Below are positions 46,530 to 57,547 of a DNA stretch of 64,000 nt, piece by piece. The translations under genes were made by a program, and so were the position numbers. Source of the stretch: Myotis daubentonii. Lineage: Eukaryota; Chordata; Mammalia; Chiroptera; Vespertilionidae. The notes under the pieces were generated by a model. The model was given only the letters and a program-made list of their open reading frames with translations. It made no database searches and was not told where the DNA came from. Position 1 is the stretch's first letter, and every line of letters begins with the position of its first letter. The DNA lies in the NCBI RefSeq assembly GCF_963259705.1, contig NC_081853.1, positions 3,171,019-3,235,018 of the forward strand. The letters run 5' to 3'.

Positions 46530-46848
46530 AGGGGACTCTCTTGTAGAGACAGTGGGTTCTGCCAGAAGAAAGACTGGGGGTCCATGTGCTTTGTCCCAAG
46601 CTGATGTGTATTTGTGGGCGTTAGAGCTGAGCTAATGAACAGGGGAGAGACCACAAGGTGAGCGAGCACCAGGGTGAACCAGCCTGTATTGCTACCCCCA
46701 CTGCGACAGGGACAGATGAGACTTGTGTGGGTCAAGGGGATGACCAGGCTTGTGCTGCCCTGCTCTTCATGTTTGTCTTGCCCTGTACTTTATTCTTGCT
46801 GCCTGCCATGCTGCCTGGCACACAGTGAGTCTCAGTGATTCACAAGAA

Positions 46849-47124
46849 TCCTATATAATAAAAGGCTCATACACAAATTGACCGAACAGCAGAACGACCG
46901 GTCACTATGACGTGCACTGACCATCAGGGGGCAGACACTCAACGCAGGAGCTGTCCCCTGGTGGTCAGTGCACTCCCACGGGGGAGCGCTGCTCAGCCAG
47001 AAGCCGGGCTCATGGCTAGGGAGCTCAGCGGCAGTGGCGGGAGCCTCTCCTGCCTCCATGACAGGCGGACATCCCCCGTGGGATCCCGGACTGTGGGAGT
47101 GAATGTCGTGCACCGGGCCTCTAG
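46849..47124 (+). mobile_element. Non-autonomous Helitron
   Basis: Starts TCCTATATAATAAAAGGC after an A and ends GTGCACCGGGCCTCTAG-like before a T. The 5' part carries ACTATGACGTGCACTGACCA, shared with the elements at 0.1 and 62.2 kb. Within it GTGCACTGACCATCAGGGG pairs with CCCCTGGTGGTCAGTGCAC downstream, an internal palindrome that could fold. Confidence 0.92.
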
Positions 47125-47196
47125 TATTTTGAATCAGTGACCAAATGACACAGAGCGTCCCCACGTCTCTCTGTACCTTCTTTTACTTTACTTGTC

Positions 47197-47375
47197 TCCC
47201 TAGCACTCTTCACATCTGACGTATATATTTACCTATCTATTTGGTTACTGCTTATCTTTTCCATAGAATAGAATTCCTGTAAAGGGTTGGGGGGGCTTTG
47301 CTTTCCCTTGTGTCCCTGGGGCCTAGAACAGTGACAGGCACCTAGTATGTGCTCAGCAAACATGTTTTTGAATGC
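47197..47375 (+). mobile_element. L2 3' end relic
   Basis: TAGAATTCCTGTAAAGGG, CCTTGTGTCCCTGGGGCCTA, GAACAGTGACAGGCACCTAG and TATGTGCTCAGCAAACATG match the L2 terminus. Confidence 0.75.
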
Positions 47376-48714
47376 ATGCTTCTGCTGTATGCTACAGTCA
47401 GAACACAGAACATGAACATGGGAGGGGCAAGCAAAAAAGGTACAGTCATGGCGAACATGTGATGTGTATTTTGATAGTGCAGAAAAAATTAAGAAAATGT
47501 ATGCTAAAACAGGTTTTAAAAATGAATATTGAAGCTATTTCAGAGACCCTTTAAATTTTTTTCATAAGTTTTAATATATATATATATATGTTTAAACAGA
47601 TAACTGTAAATCTTGAAAAATTCTAACATTTTAATAATTCATTGTATGACAAGGATAAAGAAACAATTCCTAATTGATAGGATTACAATCTAAAGAGTTA
47701 GCTGAACACCAAATATTTTAAAAAACAGTTGAAAAGACATTTGAATACTGGCTAACCTTAGTTTGGATATTAGCTTTGGAGAGGATTTTACAAAAAGTTT
47801 TAACATGCAAAATGATACAGTTTTATATTGAGACTAAAGAATAGTTTATCCTAATGACATATGTACTAGTTTGTTGTGATATGTGCTTGCTTAGAATAGT
47901 TTTTGACTTATCTAGCCTCTCCCCCACCTTGCTTGTAGGAAGGCGTCACACCATAAGCAGGTCCGGCATCATGCCCGGGTCGTTCGTGGCTGTCACATGA
48001 GCTGCCTTAGAGTGCTTACATTTTTCAGAGCCACTGCTGGCCACATCACGCTCAGAGAAGCTAGTCTATCATTGTCCACCTGCCACAAAGAGCAAGAGAG
48101 GCAACAGGCTTTTGCCGTATGGCCCTGAGCGTTATGTAACAGACTTCTTCCCCAAGTAAGCAAGCAACAGTCTGGTAAGCCTACACTGTAGCTCTTGGCT
48201 TCCTTTTATTGTCTGATTAAACTGCAGCCAACCTGAACCTGACCCTCACCTCTGCTAGGAAAAAGGTAGGGTCAAGGCAGGAGCCTGAGCCACGCCACTT
48301 TTAGTCAAAGATGGTGGGTAAGTGGAAGCCATGTCTAAGATTTTGCTTGGCATTACTTAGATGCTTCGTGATTAACCTTGAGGCCACACGGGACTTCAGA
48401 ACCCCTATTTTAATAACCAAACTTACTAAAAATGTACACTTGACGTCACAAGGCGTTTCACCATGCAGGAAACTAACCAAGAAAAGAAGCTGCGAGTGAT
48501 AATTTCTACAGTAATAGATCTTGATGACTGCCTTTCCTGATGCTTGACATCAGCATGAATCATACCAGATGATACCAAGCACGAAACCCAGCAACCCCAA
48601 AGCACACAGTGGCTGCTAAATACGGAGTTGCAACAGGCCATAGTCAGGAGGCCTCCATTGTCAGAAAGAAAAAATACTGTAAATACTTTATACTTAGTAC
48701 CCGATTACCAAATT
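47376..48714. other. No gene recognised
   Basis: Unassigned DNA with a short TA run at 47,573-47,589. I looked for LTR-like ends with target duplications between 47.86 and 48.66 kb and found none that I could support. Confidence 0.45.
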
Positions 48715-48728
48715 AAGAAATGCTTTCA

Positions 48729-48965
48729 GGATGTGAGGGCGATCTGGCTGCGACATCTGTCACCCCATTGATCGCCAGGGTTGATTCGGCTGATCTGGCT
48801 GGCTAGGCAGGTGTCCCCCTCCTCCCTCACCGATCCATGTGCATCCCTCCCGAAGCTGCGCACTCGGTCGAAGAGGACGACCTACCCCCCCAGGAGAGGA
48901 CCGGTCTTCGGTCAAGTGTATACGAGTAGCTGTGCTCCCCTGCTAGAACCTCCAAACAAGCTCTC
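48729..48965 (+). pseudogene. RN7SK: 7SK snRNA retrocopy, 3'-truncated and tailless
   Basis: Starts GGATGTGAGGGCGATCTGGC, the exact 5' end of 7SK RNA, and continues through GACATCTGTCACCCCATTGA, GGTCGAAGAGGACGACC and CCGGTCTTCGGTCAAG to AACAAGCTCTC. 7SK (about 331 nt) sequesters P-TEFb with HEXIM1 and LARP7. Only about 237 nt are present, so the 3' hairpin that binds LARP7 is missing. There is no A-tail. AAGAAATGCTTTCA at 48,715-48,728 recurs at 48,966-48,979, a perfect 14-bp target duplication. Many substitutions relative to the functional RNA; a pseudogene. Confidence 0.95.
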
Positions 48966-51056
48966 AAGAAATGCTTTCAAATGCGCTCTGAAAAGCAGAG
49001 AAAGGTTTTATAAAAATCCTTAAATTAAAAAAAATCCTATTGTTGAAAATATCACATGTAACCTCCTTTCCCCCACCTCTTGACCTCTTCTAGCCTAACC
49101 TCGGCCCCCACCCCAGGCCTTCATCACCTTATTGTCTTTACCCATGGTTATGCATACAAACCCTTTGGTTAATCTCTTCCCACCCACCCACCCACCCCCG
49201 CCTTCCCTCTGATATTCAATAGTTTCTTACATGCTTTTATGTCTCTGGATCAGTTTTGTTCATCAGTTTATTTTGTTCCTTAAATTCCACATATGAGTGA
49301 GATCATGTGGTACTTGTCTTTCTCTGACTGGCTTATTTCACTTAGCATAAACCCTCCAGGCCCACCCCAGCTGTTGCAAATGGTAGGAGTCCTTTCTTTT
49401 TTTTTTTTTTTACAGCTGTGTAATATTCCATTGTGTAAATGTACCACAGCTTTATTATCCAGTCATCTGCTGATGGGCACTTGGCCTGTTTCCAGATCTT
49501 AGCTATTGTAAATTGTGCTGCTATAAATATAGGGGTGCATGCATTCTTTCTGATTAGTGTTTTGGGTTTCTTATAATACATTCCTAGAAGTGGGATCACT
49601 GTGACCCAGTTCCACATTTAATTTTTTGAGGAAACGCCATACTGTTTTCCATAGTGGCTGCACCACTCTGCGTTCCCACCAGCAGTGCACGAGGGTTCCT
49701 TTTTCTCCACATTATTGCCAACACTTGTCATTTGTTGATTTGCTGATAATAGCCATTCTGACAAGTGTGAGGTTATACCTCATTGTCGTTTTAATTTGCA
49801 TCTCTCAGATGATTAGTGACTGTGAACATTTTTTCATATGTTCTTTGGCCTTCTGTATGTCTACTTTGGAGAAGTGTCCATATTTCTATTGGGTTCTTTT
49901 TGCCTTTCTTTTGTTAAGTTGTATAAGTTCCCTATATATTTTGGAAATTAACCCCTTATTGGATGTACCGTTGGCAATATGTTATCCTATGTAATGGGCT
50001 CTCTTTTATTTTTCTGTATAGAAGCTTTATATTTTGATGTAGTCCCATTTGTTTATTTTCTCCCTAAACATATTGCTATGAGAGATGTCTGAGATTTTGC
50101 TGCCTATGGTTTCTTCTAAAGTTATTATGGTTTTACAACTTACATGTACCCGTAAGTCTTTTATCCATTTTGAGTTTATTCTTGTGTATAGTGTAAGTTG
50201 GTGCTCTAGTTTCATTTTTTTTTCATGTACCTGTCCAATTTTTCCAACACCATTTATTGAAGAGACTATCTTTACTTCATTGTATGCTTTTGCCTCCTTT
50301 GTCAAATATTAATTGAGCATATTGGCTTGGGTCAATTTCTGGGGTCTCTGTTCTCTTCCATTGATTTATATGCCTGTTTTTGTGCTAGAACCAGGCTGTT
50401 TTGAGTACGGTAGCTTGTAGTATAACTTGATACCTGGTATTGTGATTCCTCCAACTTTCTCAAGATTTCTGTGGCTATTCAGGGTCTTTTTTGGTTCCAT
50501 AGAAAGCTGTGGAGTGTTTTTTTCTGTCTGTGAGGTAGGCAGTTGGTATTTTAATAGGAATTGCATTGAATCTATAGATTGCTTTGGGTAATATGGACAT
50601 TTTAATGATGTTGATTCTAATAATCCACAAACATGGTATATTCTTCCACTTGTTTATATCTCCTTCTATCTCTCTTTTCATTGTCCTGTGCTTTTCTGAG
50701 CAACATCTTTTATCTCTTTGGTTAAGTTTATTTCTAAGTATCTTAATGTTTTTGTTGCAATGGTAAATGGGATTTTTTTTTTTTTAGCTTATCTTTCTGA
50801 AAGTTCATTATTGGTATATGAAAAAGGCATGGATTTCTGGGTGTTAATTTTTTATCCTGCTTCATTATGGAATTCATTTATTAAATATAGTAGGTTTTTG
50901 GAGTCTTTAGAGTTTTCTATGTACACTATCATGTCATCTGCGAATAATAACCGTTTTTCATCCCCCTTTCCAATTTGGATGCTTTTTATTTCTTCTTCTT
51001 GCTGATCACTATCTCTAGGGTTTCAAGTCCTATGTTAAATAAGAGTGGTGAAAGTG

Positions 51057-51235
51057 CACTAGCTGGTTTGGCCTATGGACTGAAGGGTCCCGGGTTCAAT
51101 TCCGGTCAAGGGCACATGCTTGGGTTGCAGGCTCGATCCCCAATAGGGGTCGTGCAGGAGGCAGCCAATCAATGACTCTCTCTCATCATTGATGTTCCTC
51201 TTTCTCCCTCTCCTTTCCCCTCTGGGGAAAAAAGG
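51057..51235 (+). mobile_element. VES SINE with deleted A-box region, inside L1 ORF2
   Basis: Reads CACTAGCTGGTTTGGCCTAT then GGACTGAAGGGTCCCGGG, AATTCCGGTCAAGGGCAC and GCAGCCAATCAATGACTC. About 24 bases that normally lie between GGTTTGGC and CTGCGGACTGAAGG are absent, removing the A box of the Pol III promoter. GAGTGGTGAAAGTG at 51,043-51,056 and 51,236-51,249 is a perfect 14-bp target duplication. Confidence 0.92.
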
Positions 51236-51985
51236 GAGTGGTGAAAGTGGGCATCCTTGTTAGGTTCCTGTTTTTTGGGGAAATGGTTTTAGTTTTTGTC
51301 TATTGGGTATAATGTCGGCTGTAGGTTTGTCATATATGGATTTTATTATGTTGAGGTATGATCCCTCTATTCCCACTTTGCTGAGAGTTTTTTCAAAAAA
51401 GGGTGTTGGATTTTGTTGAATGCTTTTTCTGCATTAATTGATATGATTACGTGATTTTTGTCTTTCAATTTGTTTATGTGATGTATCACATTTATTGATT
51501 TGTGAATATTATACTAGCCTTGATTTCCTAAAGTAAATCTGACTTGGTCATGGTGTAAGATCTCTTTAATGTATTGCTGGATCTGATTTGTAAATATTTT
51601 GCTGAGGATTTTAGCATCTATGTTTTTCAGGGATATTGGTCTATGATTCTCTTTCTTTGAGGTGTCTTTATCTGGTTTTGGTATTAGGGTAATTGTTGCC
51701 TCATAGAAAGACCTTGGAAGTGCTCCTTCCTCTTGAAATTTTTGGAGTAGTTTGAGGAGGTTAGGTGTTTGTTCTTTGAATGTTTGGTAAAACTCCCCTG
51801 TGAAGCCTTCCAGACCAGGGCTTTGTTTGCTGGGAGTTTTTTTTTTTTAATTTTTTATTTTTTATTACTGCTTTAATTTCATCAGTAGTTATTGGCCTAT
51901 TTAGGGTTTCTACTTCTTCCTGATTGAGTTTTGAAGATTGTATTTTTCTAGGAATATGCCTACTTTGTCCAGGTTGTCCAGTTTA

Positions 51986-53176
51986 TCCTATCTAATAAAA
52001 GAGAAACATGGTAATTGGCGTACGACCGATACCCTTTTCATTGGCTAATCAGCGAGATATGCAAATTAACTGTCAGCCAAGATGGCGCCGGCAGCCAGGC
52101 AGCTTGAAACTAACATGAGGCTTGGTTGCCTCAGTGACGGAGGAAACCAACGTTCCCCGCCTGCGGCTGCAGGCCTCTGAGCCGGCAGTTTAAGAAACAT
52201 TGTAACAAATATGCCCAACTTCAGCCAGCAGATTGGCAACATTGTAAGCAAAGGCCAGAAACCTACTTTCAGCCAGAGGCCTAAGAGCTGGAGCCAAGCC
52301 TCAAGCTAAAGCTGGCACAGAATTAAAAAAAAAAAAAAAAAAAAAAGGAAAAAAGGAGCGTTTGGGAGTTCAGTCACCCCCAGCCTGAAAACAGCCCTCA
52401 GCCCCTCACCCAGGCTGGCGAGGCACCCCAGTGGGGACCCCCACCCTGATCCAGGACACCCTTTAGGGCAAACCAGCCGGCCCCACCCGTGCACCAGGCC
52501 TCTACCCTATATAGTAAAAGGGTAATATACCTCCCAGCACCGGGATCAGTGGAGCCGTGAGGCCTCCCGGCACTGGAATCAGCATGACAGGGGGCAGCAC
52601 CCAAACCCCCTGATCGCCCTGCGGCTCTGTGTGTGACAGGGGGCGGGGCCACAACCTCCCTATCCACCCTGCTCTGTGCCTGATAGGGGGGAGCTCCCCC
52701 CCCCCCACGGGCCCTGCTCTGTGTGTGACGGGGTAGAGCCATAACCTCCCCATCAGCCCTGCCCTGAGTGTGAGAGTGGCGGCGCCCCAACCCCCTGATC
52801 CGCCCTGCTCTGTGGGTGATAGAGGGCAGCACCCCAACCCCCTGATGGGCCCTGCTCTGTGCGTGACAGGGTACAGAGCCCCAACCCCCCTGATGGGCCC
52901 TGCTCTGTGTGTGACAGGGGGTTGCTCCACAACCTCCCCATCGACCCTGCCTTGAGTGTGACAGGGGGCGGCACCCCAACTCCCCAATCAGCCCTGCTCT
53001 GAGCCCGACCAGGGGCTGCACCTAGGGATTGGGCCTGCCCTCTGCCACCCGGGAGCAGGCCTAAGCCAGCAGGTCGTTATCTCCCAAGGGGTCCTAGACT
53101 GCGAGAGGGCACAGGCCAGGCTGAGGGACCCCCCTCCCCCCCCGAGTGCACAAATTTTTGTGCACCGGGCCTCTAG
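51986..53176 (+). mobile_element. Composite Helitron (two fused modules) inside L1 ORF2
   Basis: Starts TCCTATCTAATAAAAGAG after A51985 and ends CCGGGCCTCTAG before T53177. The 3' hairpin at 53,146-53,165 is a perfect palindrome with GTGCACAAA / TTTGTGCAC arms. Removing it restores an L1 text (CCAGTTTATTAGAATATA) that aligns with the L1 at 21.99 kb (CCAATTTGTTGGTATATA), proving insertion between A and T without a duplication. At 52,501-52,504 a 3'-like CCTCTA joins a second 5'-like CCCTATATAGTAAAAGG, so two former elements move as one unit. Confidence 0.92.
52575..53010. repeat. Minisatellite, about 9 units of about 47 bp, inside the composite Helitron
   Basis: Units end CCCTGCTCTGTGTGTGACA and carry CCCCAACCCCCTGATC. 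They are the reverse complement of the 16-unit array at 40.3-41.0 kb. The long minus-strand frame at 52,398-53,021 is a by-product of the repeat. Confidence 0.9.
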
Positions 53177-54479
53177 TTAGAATATAATCATATATGGTAT
53201 TTTTTTATGATCCTTTGTATTTCTGTGGGGTTAGTTGTTACTTTACCCCTTTCATTTCTGATTTTGTTTATTTGGGTCTGCTCTCTTTGTTTCTTAATGA
53301 TTCTAGCTAGCGGTTCAACAATCTTGTTTATCTTTTCAAAAAAACAGCTTTTGGTTTTATTGATCTTTTAAATTTTTTAAATCTGTATGTCATTTATTTC
53401 CACTCTGATCTCTATTATTTCCTTCCTTCTACTTACTCTGGGCTTTTCTTATTATTCTCTTTCTAAGTCTTTACGTTGTAGAGTTAGATAACTTATGAAA
53501 AGTTTTTCTTGTTTTTTGAGGTAGGCCTGTAATGCTATGAACTTCTCTCTTAGGACTGCTTTTGCTGTGTCCCATATATTTTAGGTTGTTGTGTGTTCGT
53601 TTTCATTTGTTTCCAGGATGTTTTTTATTTCTTCTTTGGTTTCTTTGGTAACCCATTCATTGTTTGATAGCATGCTATTTAGCCTCAATGTGTTTAAATG
53701 TTTTTGTGTGTTTTCTTGTATTTGATTTCTAATTTCATGCCATTGTGATATGAGAAGATGTTTGCTATGGTTTCAGTCTTCTTGAACTTGTAGAGAGTTT
53801 GTGTCCTAACATGTGGTATATCTTTGAAAATGTCCCATGTGCACTTGAGAAGAATGTATATTCTGTGGCTTTGGGGTAAAATGTTCTGTAAATATCAGAT
53901 CCATCAGATCTTGTGTGTCATTTAAGGCCTCTGTTTCCTTGTTGATTTTTTTTTCTGGAAGATCTATCCAGTGATGTCAGTGGGGCATTAAAATCCCCTA
54001 CTATGATTGTACTGTTCTTGATCTCTTCTTTAAAATCCCCCAGAAGATTTTTTTTTTATATATATTTGGATGCTTCTATATTGGGTTCATATAGTTTTAC
54101 CAGAGTTACAGGTTCTTGTTGTATTGATCCCTTTAGTGTTATAAAGTGGCCTTTGTTATCTCTTATTATTGCATTCACTTTGAATTGTATTCTGTCAGAT
54201 ATGAGTATTACTACCCCAACATATTTTTCATTTCCAAGAGACTGGAAAATTTTTTTTCCATCCCTTCACTTTCATTCTGTCTGAATCCTTTGTTCTGAGC
54301 TGGATTTCTCTTGTAGACAGCATATATGTGGGTCATGTTTTATTATCCGTTCAGCTACCCTATGTTTTTTGATTAGAGCATTGAAGCCATTTATACTTAA
54401 GGTCATCATTGATAGGTACTTATTTATTGCCATTGTTATTCTTTATACCTGTGTCCTTCTCTTTCTCTGTATTTCTTCT

Positions 54480-55450
54480 TCTTACACCAGGCCCTTTAGC
54501 ACTTCTTGCAGTGCTGGTTTGGTAGTAATAAACTCTTGTGGCCTTTTTGTTGTTGTTTGTGAAGCTCTTTATTTCACCTTCGATTTTGAATGATAGCCTT
54601 GCTGGATAGAGTAGTCTTGGTTCAGTCCCTTGGTTTTTGCTACCTTGTATTCTTCATGCCATTTATTTCTGGCTTGAAGTGTTTCTATTGAGAAGTCAGC
54701 TGACAGTCTATTGGGAGCTCCCTTGTAGGTAACTTTTGTTTTCTCTCTTGCAGCCTTTAAGATTCTTTCTTTGTCTTTATTCTTTGCCATTTTAATTAAT
54801 ATGTGCATAGGTGTGGGTCTTTTGAGGTTTATCTTGATTGGGACTTTCTGTGTTTCCTGAAGTTGAGTGAGTTTTCCTTTCACCTGGTTAGGGAAATTTT
54901 CTGCCATTATTTCTTCAAACAGCTTATCTATTCTTTTCTCAGACTCTGCTTCTTCTGGTACCCCTATAATGTGAATGTTGTTATGTTTCATGTTGTCCCA
55001 AAGCTTCCCTAGACTCTCTTCCTTCTTTACTTTTTTTCTTTTCCATTCGCTGCTCTGAATGGGTGTTTTTTTTGTTTGTTTTTTTCCCTACGTTATCTTT
55101 TCTAGTTTGCTGATTTGGTCCTCAGCTTCTTCTAGTCTACTGTTGAATCCTTCCAGGGTGTTCTTTACTTTAGCTATGTCATTCTTCACTTCTAATTAAT
55201 TCTTATTTATTATTTCAAGGTTTCTTTTCATGTTGGTGTAGCTCTCGTTAAAACCCGTATAATTAACATTAGGTTGCTTGTAGTTCTCAATGAATTCTTT
55301 GAGTAACCTTATTACCTTTACTCTGAATCCTTTATCTGACAAATTGTTTACCTCCATTTAATTTAGTTAATTTTCTGGCAAATCCTCCTTTTCTTTAATT
55401 TGGGGAGCTGTTTCTTTGTCTCCCCATTATTGCTGTCCCTTTGTTTTGTT
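54480..55450 (-). pseudogene. L1 ORF1 relic
   Basis: The frame at 54,569-54,991 (140 codons) keeps the RRM and C-terminal domain: IIGVPEEAESEKRIDKLFEE, EIMAENFPNQVK, RPTPMHILIKMAKNKDKERI and LSADFSIETLQARNKWHE. Upstream, a coiled-coil-like segment (TLEGFNSRLEEAEDQISKLE) extends to about 55.15 kb, and NNLSDKGFRVKVIRLL lies near 55.3 kb. ORF1p is the RNA-binding chaperone of the L1 particle. A stop (for example before LEVKND) and missing N-terminal codons break it. Confidence 0.85.
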
Positions 55451-55719
55451 TCTATGTATTAGATCAAACTGCTATGCCTCTCAGCTTGGTGGAGTGGGCC
55501 TATATAGTAGGTGTTCTGTGGGACCCAGGGGTGCAGTCTCTCAGACCTCCTGAGCTGGGTGCTCTAGGAAAGTCCCTTACTTGAGTTATTTGGGCTCTCC
55601 TGTTGTAGTTGGGTATTGAATGTTACTGTCCCTTTCCTGGATGGGGTCTCCTCTCAGGCTGGCTGACTATGTGGCTCACCCCGACCATGTTGTGCAAGCT
55701 GTTGTGGAAGTGCTGACCA

Positions 55720-56390
55720 AACAGAGCAAACTACCACACAACAAACCATGGAACAGAAGAACAAAACCAAAAACGTGCACACGGCCCCACAACACCAACA
55801 AAAATGGCCACCAGAGAAGAATCAGGAGAGAGAAAAGAGAGCAAGAATGATAGAAAAAAAGAAAGAAAAAGTAAGAGAAGAAAACAAAACAAATAATCAA
55901 ATAAGAAAGCACAAACCAAAACAATAAGGAAAGGGGGGGGGGCAGAATATGTAGATGCAGAGCTGAATTAAAGGAAATAAGAGTAAAGAATTAGAGGAAT
56001 AGAGGAGGGAAAAGAGTTTAAAATAAAGGAGGGAGAAAAGACATGAGAAGAAAAAAACTAAAAAGGAAAATAGAGGAAAACACAGATAGTCCTAAAATAT
56101 GAAAAGAAAAAAGATGAGAAAGAAAAGCGGAAAAAATGAGAAGTGAAAAAAGGAAAAGGAAAAAATTAAGTAGGAAAGAGGAAGAGGAAAATTAGATATA
56201 TGAAGGAAAGAACAGAGACTAGAATAATAACAAATCAATAAAACAGATAGATAAAGAAGATAAATTTAAAAAGGGAAAACAAAGAATGGAAAGAGAAAAA
56301 AATAAAAAAAAGAGGAGAAGAAAAAAGGGAGGAAAAAAAGAGAAAAGGCAAAAAGGGAGCAGAGGGGGGAAAAGCGAGTGGCATTTGCTT
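55720..56390. repeat. A/G-rich polypurine tract in the L1 5' UTR
   Basis: From about 55.83 to 56.39 kb the plus strand is almost wholly A and G, in irregular AAAAGGAAAAG-type words and not as a clean microsatellite. In L1 sense it is a polypyrimidine block. The other L1 (20.8-25.7 kb) has no such block at the corresponding place. Confidence 0.85.
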
Positions 56391-57324
56391 CAGCAGAGGT
56401 GAGTGCCCCTGGGGCTCACTTTGGACCCCACTCTTCTGTTCTGCCTGCCAATTCCTGTGAGGTGCTTGGGCGCTGACACTGTCAGGCACTGTCCTTTGGC
56501 TTTTAGCAATCTGCTTGAAAATCCAAGCGATCCACTGATGCACCATTTGTGTGTCTCCACAGGCCTTGGCTGCAAGCAGGAGGGGCCAGTCTTCCCCCTG
56601 AAGTAGGTTTATAAATAGCATGAGGCCCAGGACTGGTCAGCAACCTTCCCCTGCTTCCCCGGCTCAGCCTCTGCCCGCCTTTGCCTGCTAGCCGGGGTCA
56701 ACCTTAGTCCCTCAAAAGTCTGTTTCTGAAAGGGCTTTAGGTGGGGGAAGTGCTGTTTAACTTCCAGGGAATGTGTTGGGTGTGTTTCCCTGTCACAGAG
56801 CTCCTCCTGCATAAGCGGCCCAAATATTACTCTGCCCTCGGCTGAACAGAGATCCTTGTATGGAGACCAGCGTGGCCCGCTGGAAACCTGGTTTTTATCA
56901 GCTCTCCCCTGTGGGGAAAGTGCCAGGCTGGTTTCCAGGACGCGCAGCAGGCGGATGGCCCCTCCCCCATCCAGTCACTGATGCTCCTGAGACTGTTCAA
57001 AGGGTAAACTTGGCCTCTGCTCTTGTTTCCTCGGAAAAGCTCACAGTGCAGGGTGTGGCAGGCGGGGCTCCCGAGGGCGGGGCTGGCCGTATCCCCTGGG
57101 GCCGGTTTGTCTTTTCCTGCCCTGTGGCTACTGGGGGCAGCTCCTCTCAGGAAAAATGGCCCTTTCAGTGTGGGGGCCTAAGACCAAATGCTCTTCTGTT
57201 TTTCCAAGTCTTTCTGCAATGCTCCCCTCCCCCCGGCCCCCAACTCCACCCCCCCGCCCCGTCTCCCCCAGTGTCTCCTTAGCACCATGTGACACACAGA
57301 GAAAGAAGTCTATAGGATAGGAGG

Positions 57325-57530
57325 GGGCGGAGCATGGTGTGCACTGTGAGACTGGTAGCCTGTGCCTGGAGTCCAGGTCCTCACCCTAATTACTAGCTGT
57401 GGAACTTTGGTCAACAATTTCATCTTTCAAAGCCCCTGTTTCATCTGTAAAGTGGGAATATTAACAGTGCCTGACAGCCAGACTTATTGTGAGGGGAATG
57501 ATATATCACACATAAGACATTTACCACAGA
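57325..57530 (+). mobile_element. MIR SINE relic
   Basis: ATTACTAGCTGTGGAACTTT, GGTCAACAATTTCATC, CCTGTTTCATCTGTAAAGTG and GGAATATTAACAGTGCCTGA follow the MIR consensus. Confidence 0.82.
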
Positions 57531-57547
57531 GCCCTCACTTTCAGAAG

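Larger units (their letters stand above)
49280..54445 (-). pseudogene. L1 ORF2 relic (endonuclease and reverse transcriptase)
   Basis: The endonuclease is readable from about 54.4 kb (NGFNALIKKHRVAER) to about 53.95 kb (VGDFNAPLTSLDRSS). The reverse-transcriptase catalytic motif FADD is encoded at 50,933-50,944. The RT end appears in the frame at 50,475-50,681 (NKWKNIPCLWI then ILPKAIYRFNAIPI). The C-terminus lies at 49,342-49,617 (PIFIAAQFTIAKIWKQ and WYIYTMEYYTAVKK) and the usual stop after LICGI is at 49,280. Frameshifts, stops and two insertions make it non-functional. Confidence 0.9.
49005..57296 (-). mobile_element. Second L1 retrotransposon, antisense, nearly full length
   Basis: On the minus strand: 5' UTR (about 55.5-57.3 kb), ORF1 relic (54.5-55.45 kb), ORF2 relic (49.28-54.44 kb) and 3' UTR. 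A VES SINE and a 1.19-kb composite Helitron are inserted in ORF2. CAGAGAAAG at 48,996-49,004 and 57,297-57,305 may be a 9-bp target duplication but is too short to fix the ends with confidence. Stops and frameshifts occur in both ORFs. Its ORF2 is otherwise collinear with the deleted L1 at 20.8 kb. Confidence 0.88.

Noticed and set aside
47860..48660. Possible LTR
   Set aside because: The composition suggested an LTR, but I found no TG...CA ends with matching target duplications.
48729..48965. Functional 7SK gene
   Set aside because: It is truncated by about 95 nt at the 3' end, carries many substitutions and has target-site duplications typical of a retrocopy.
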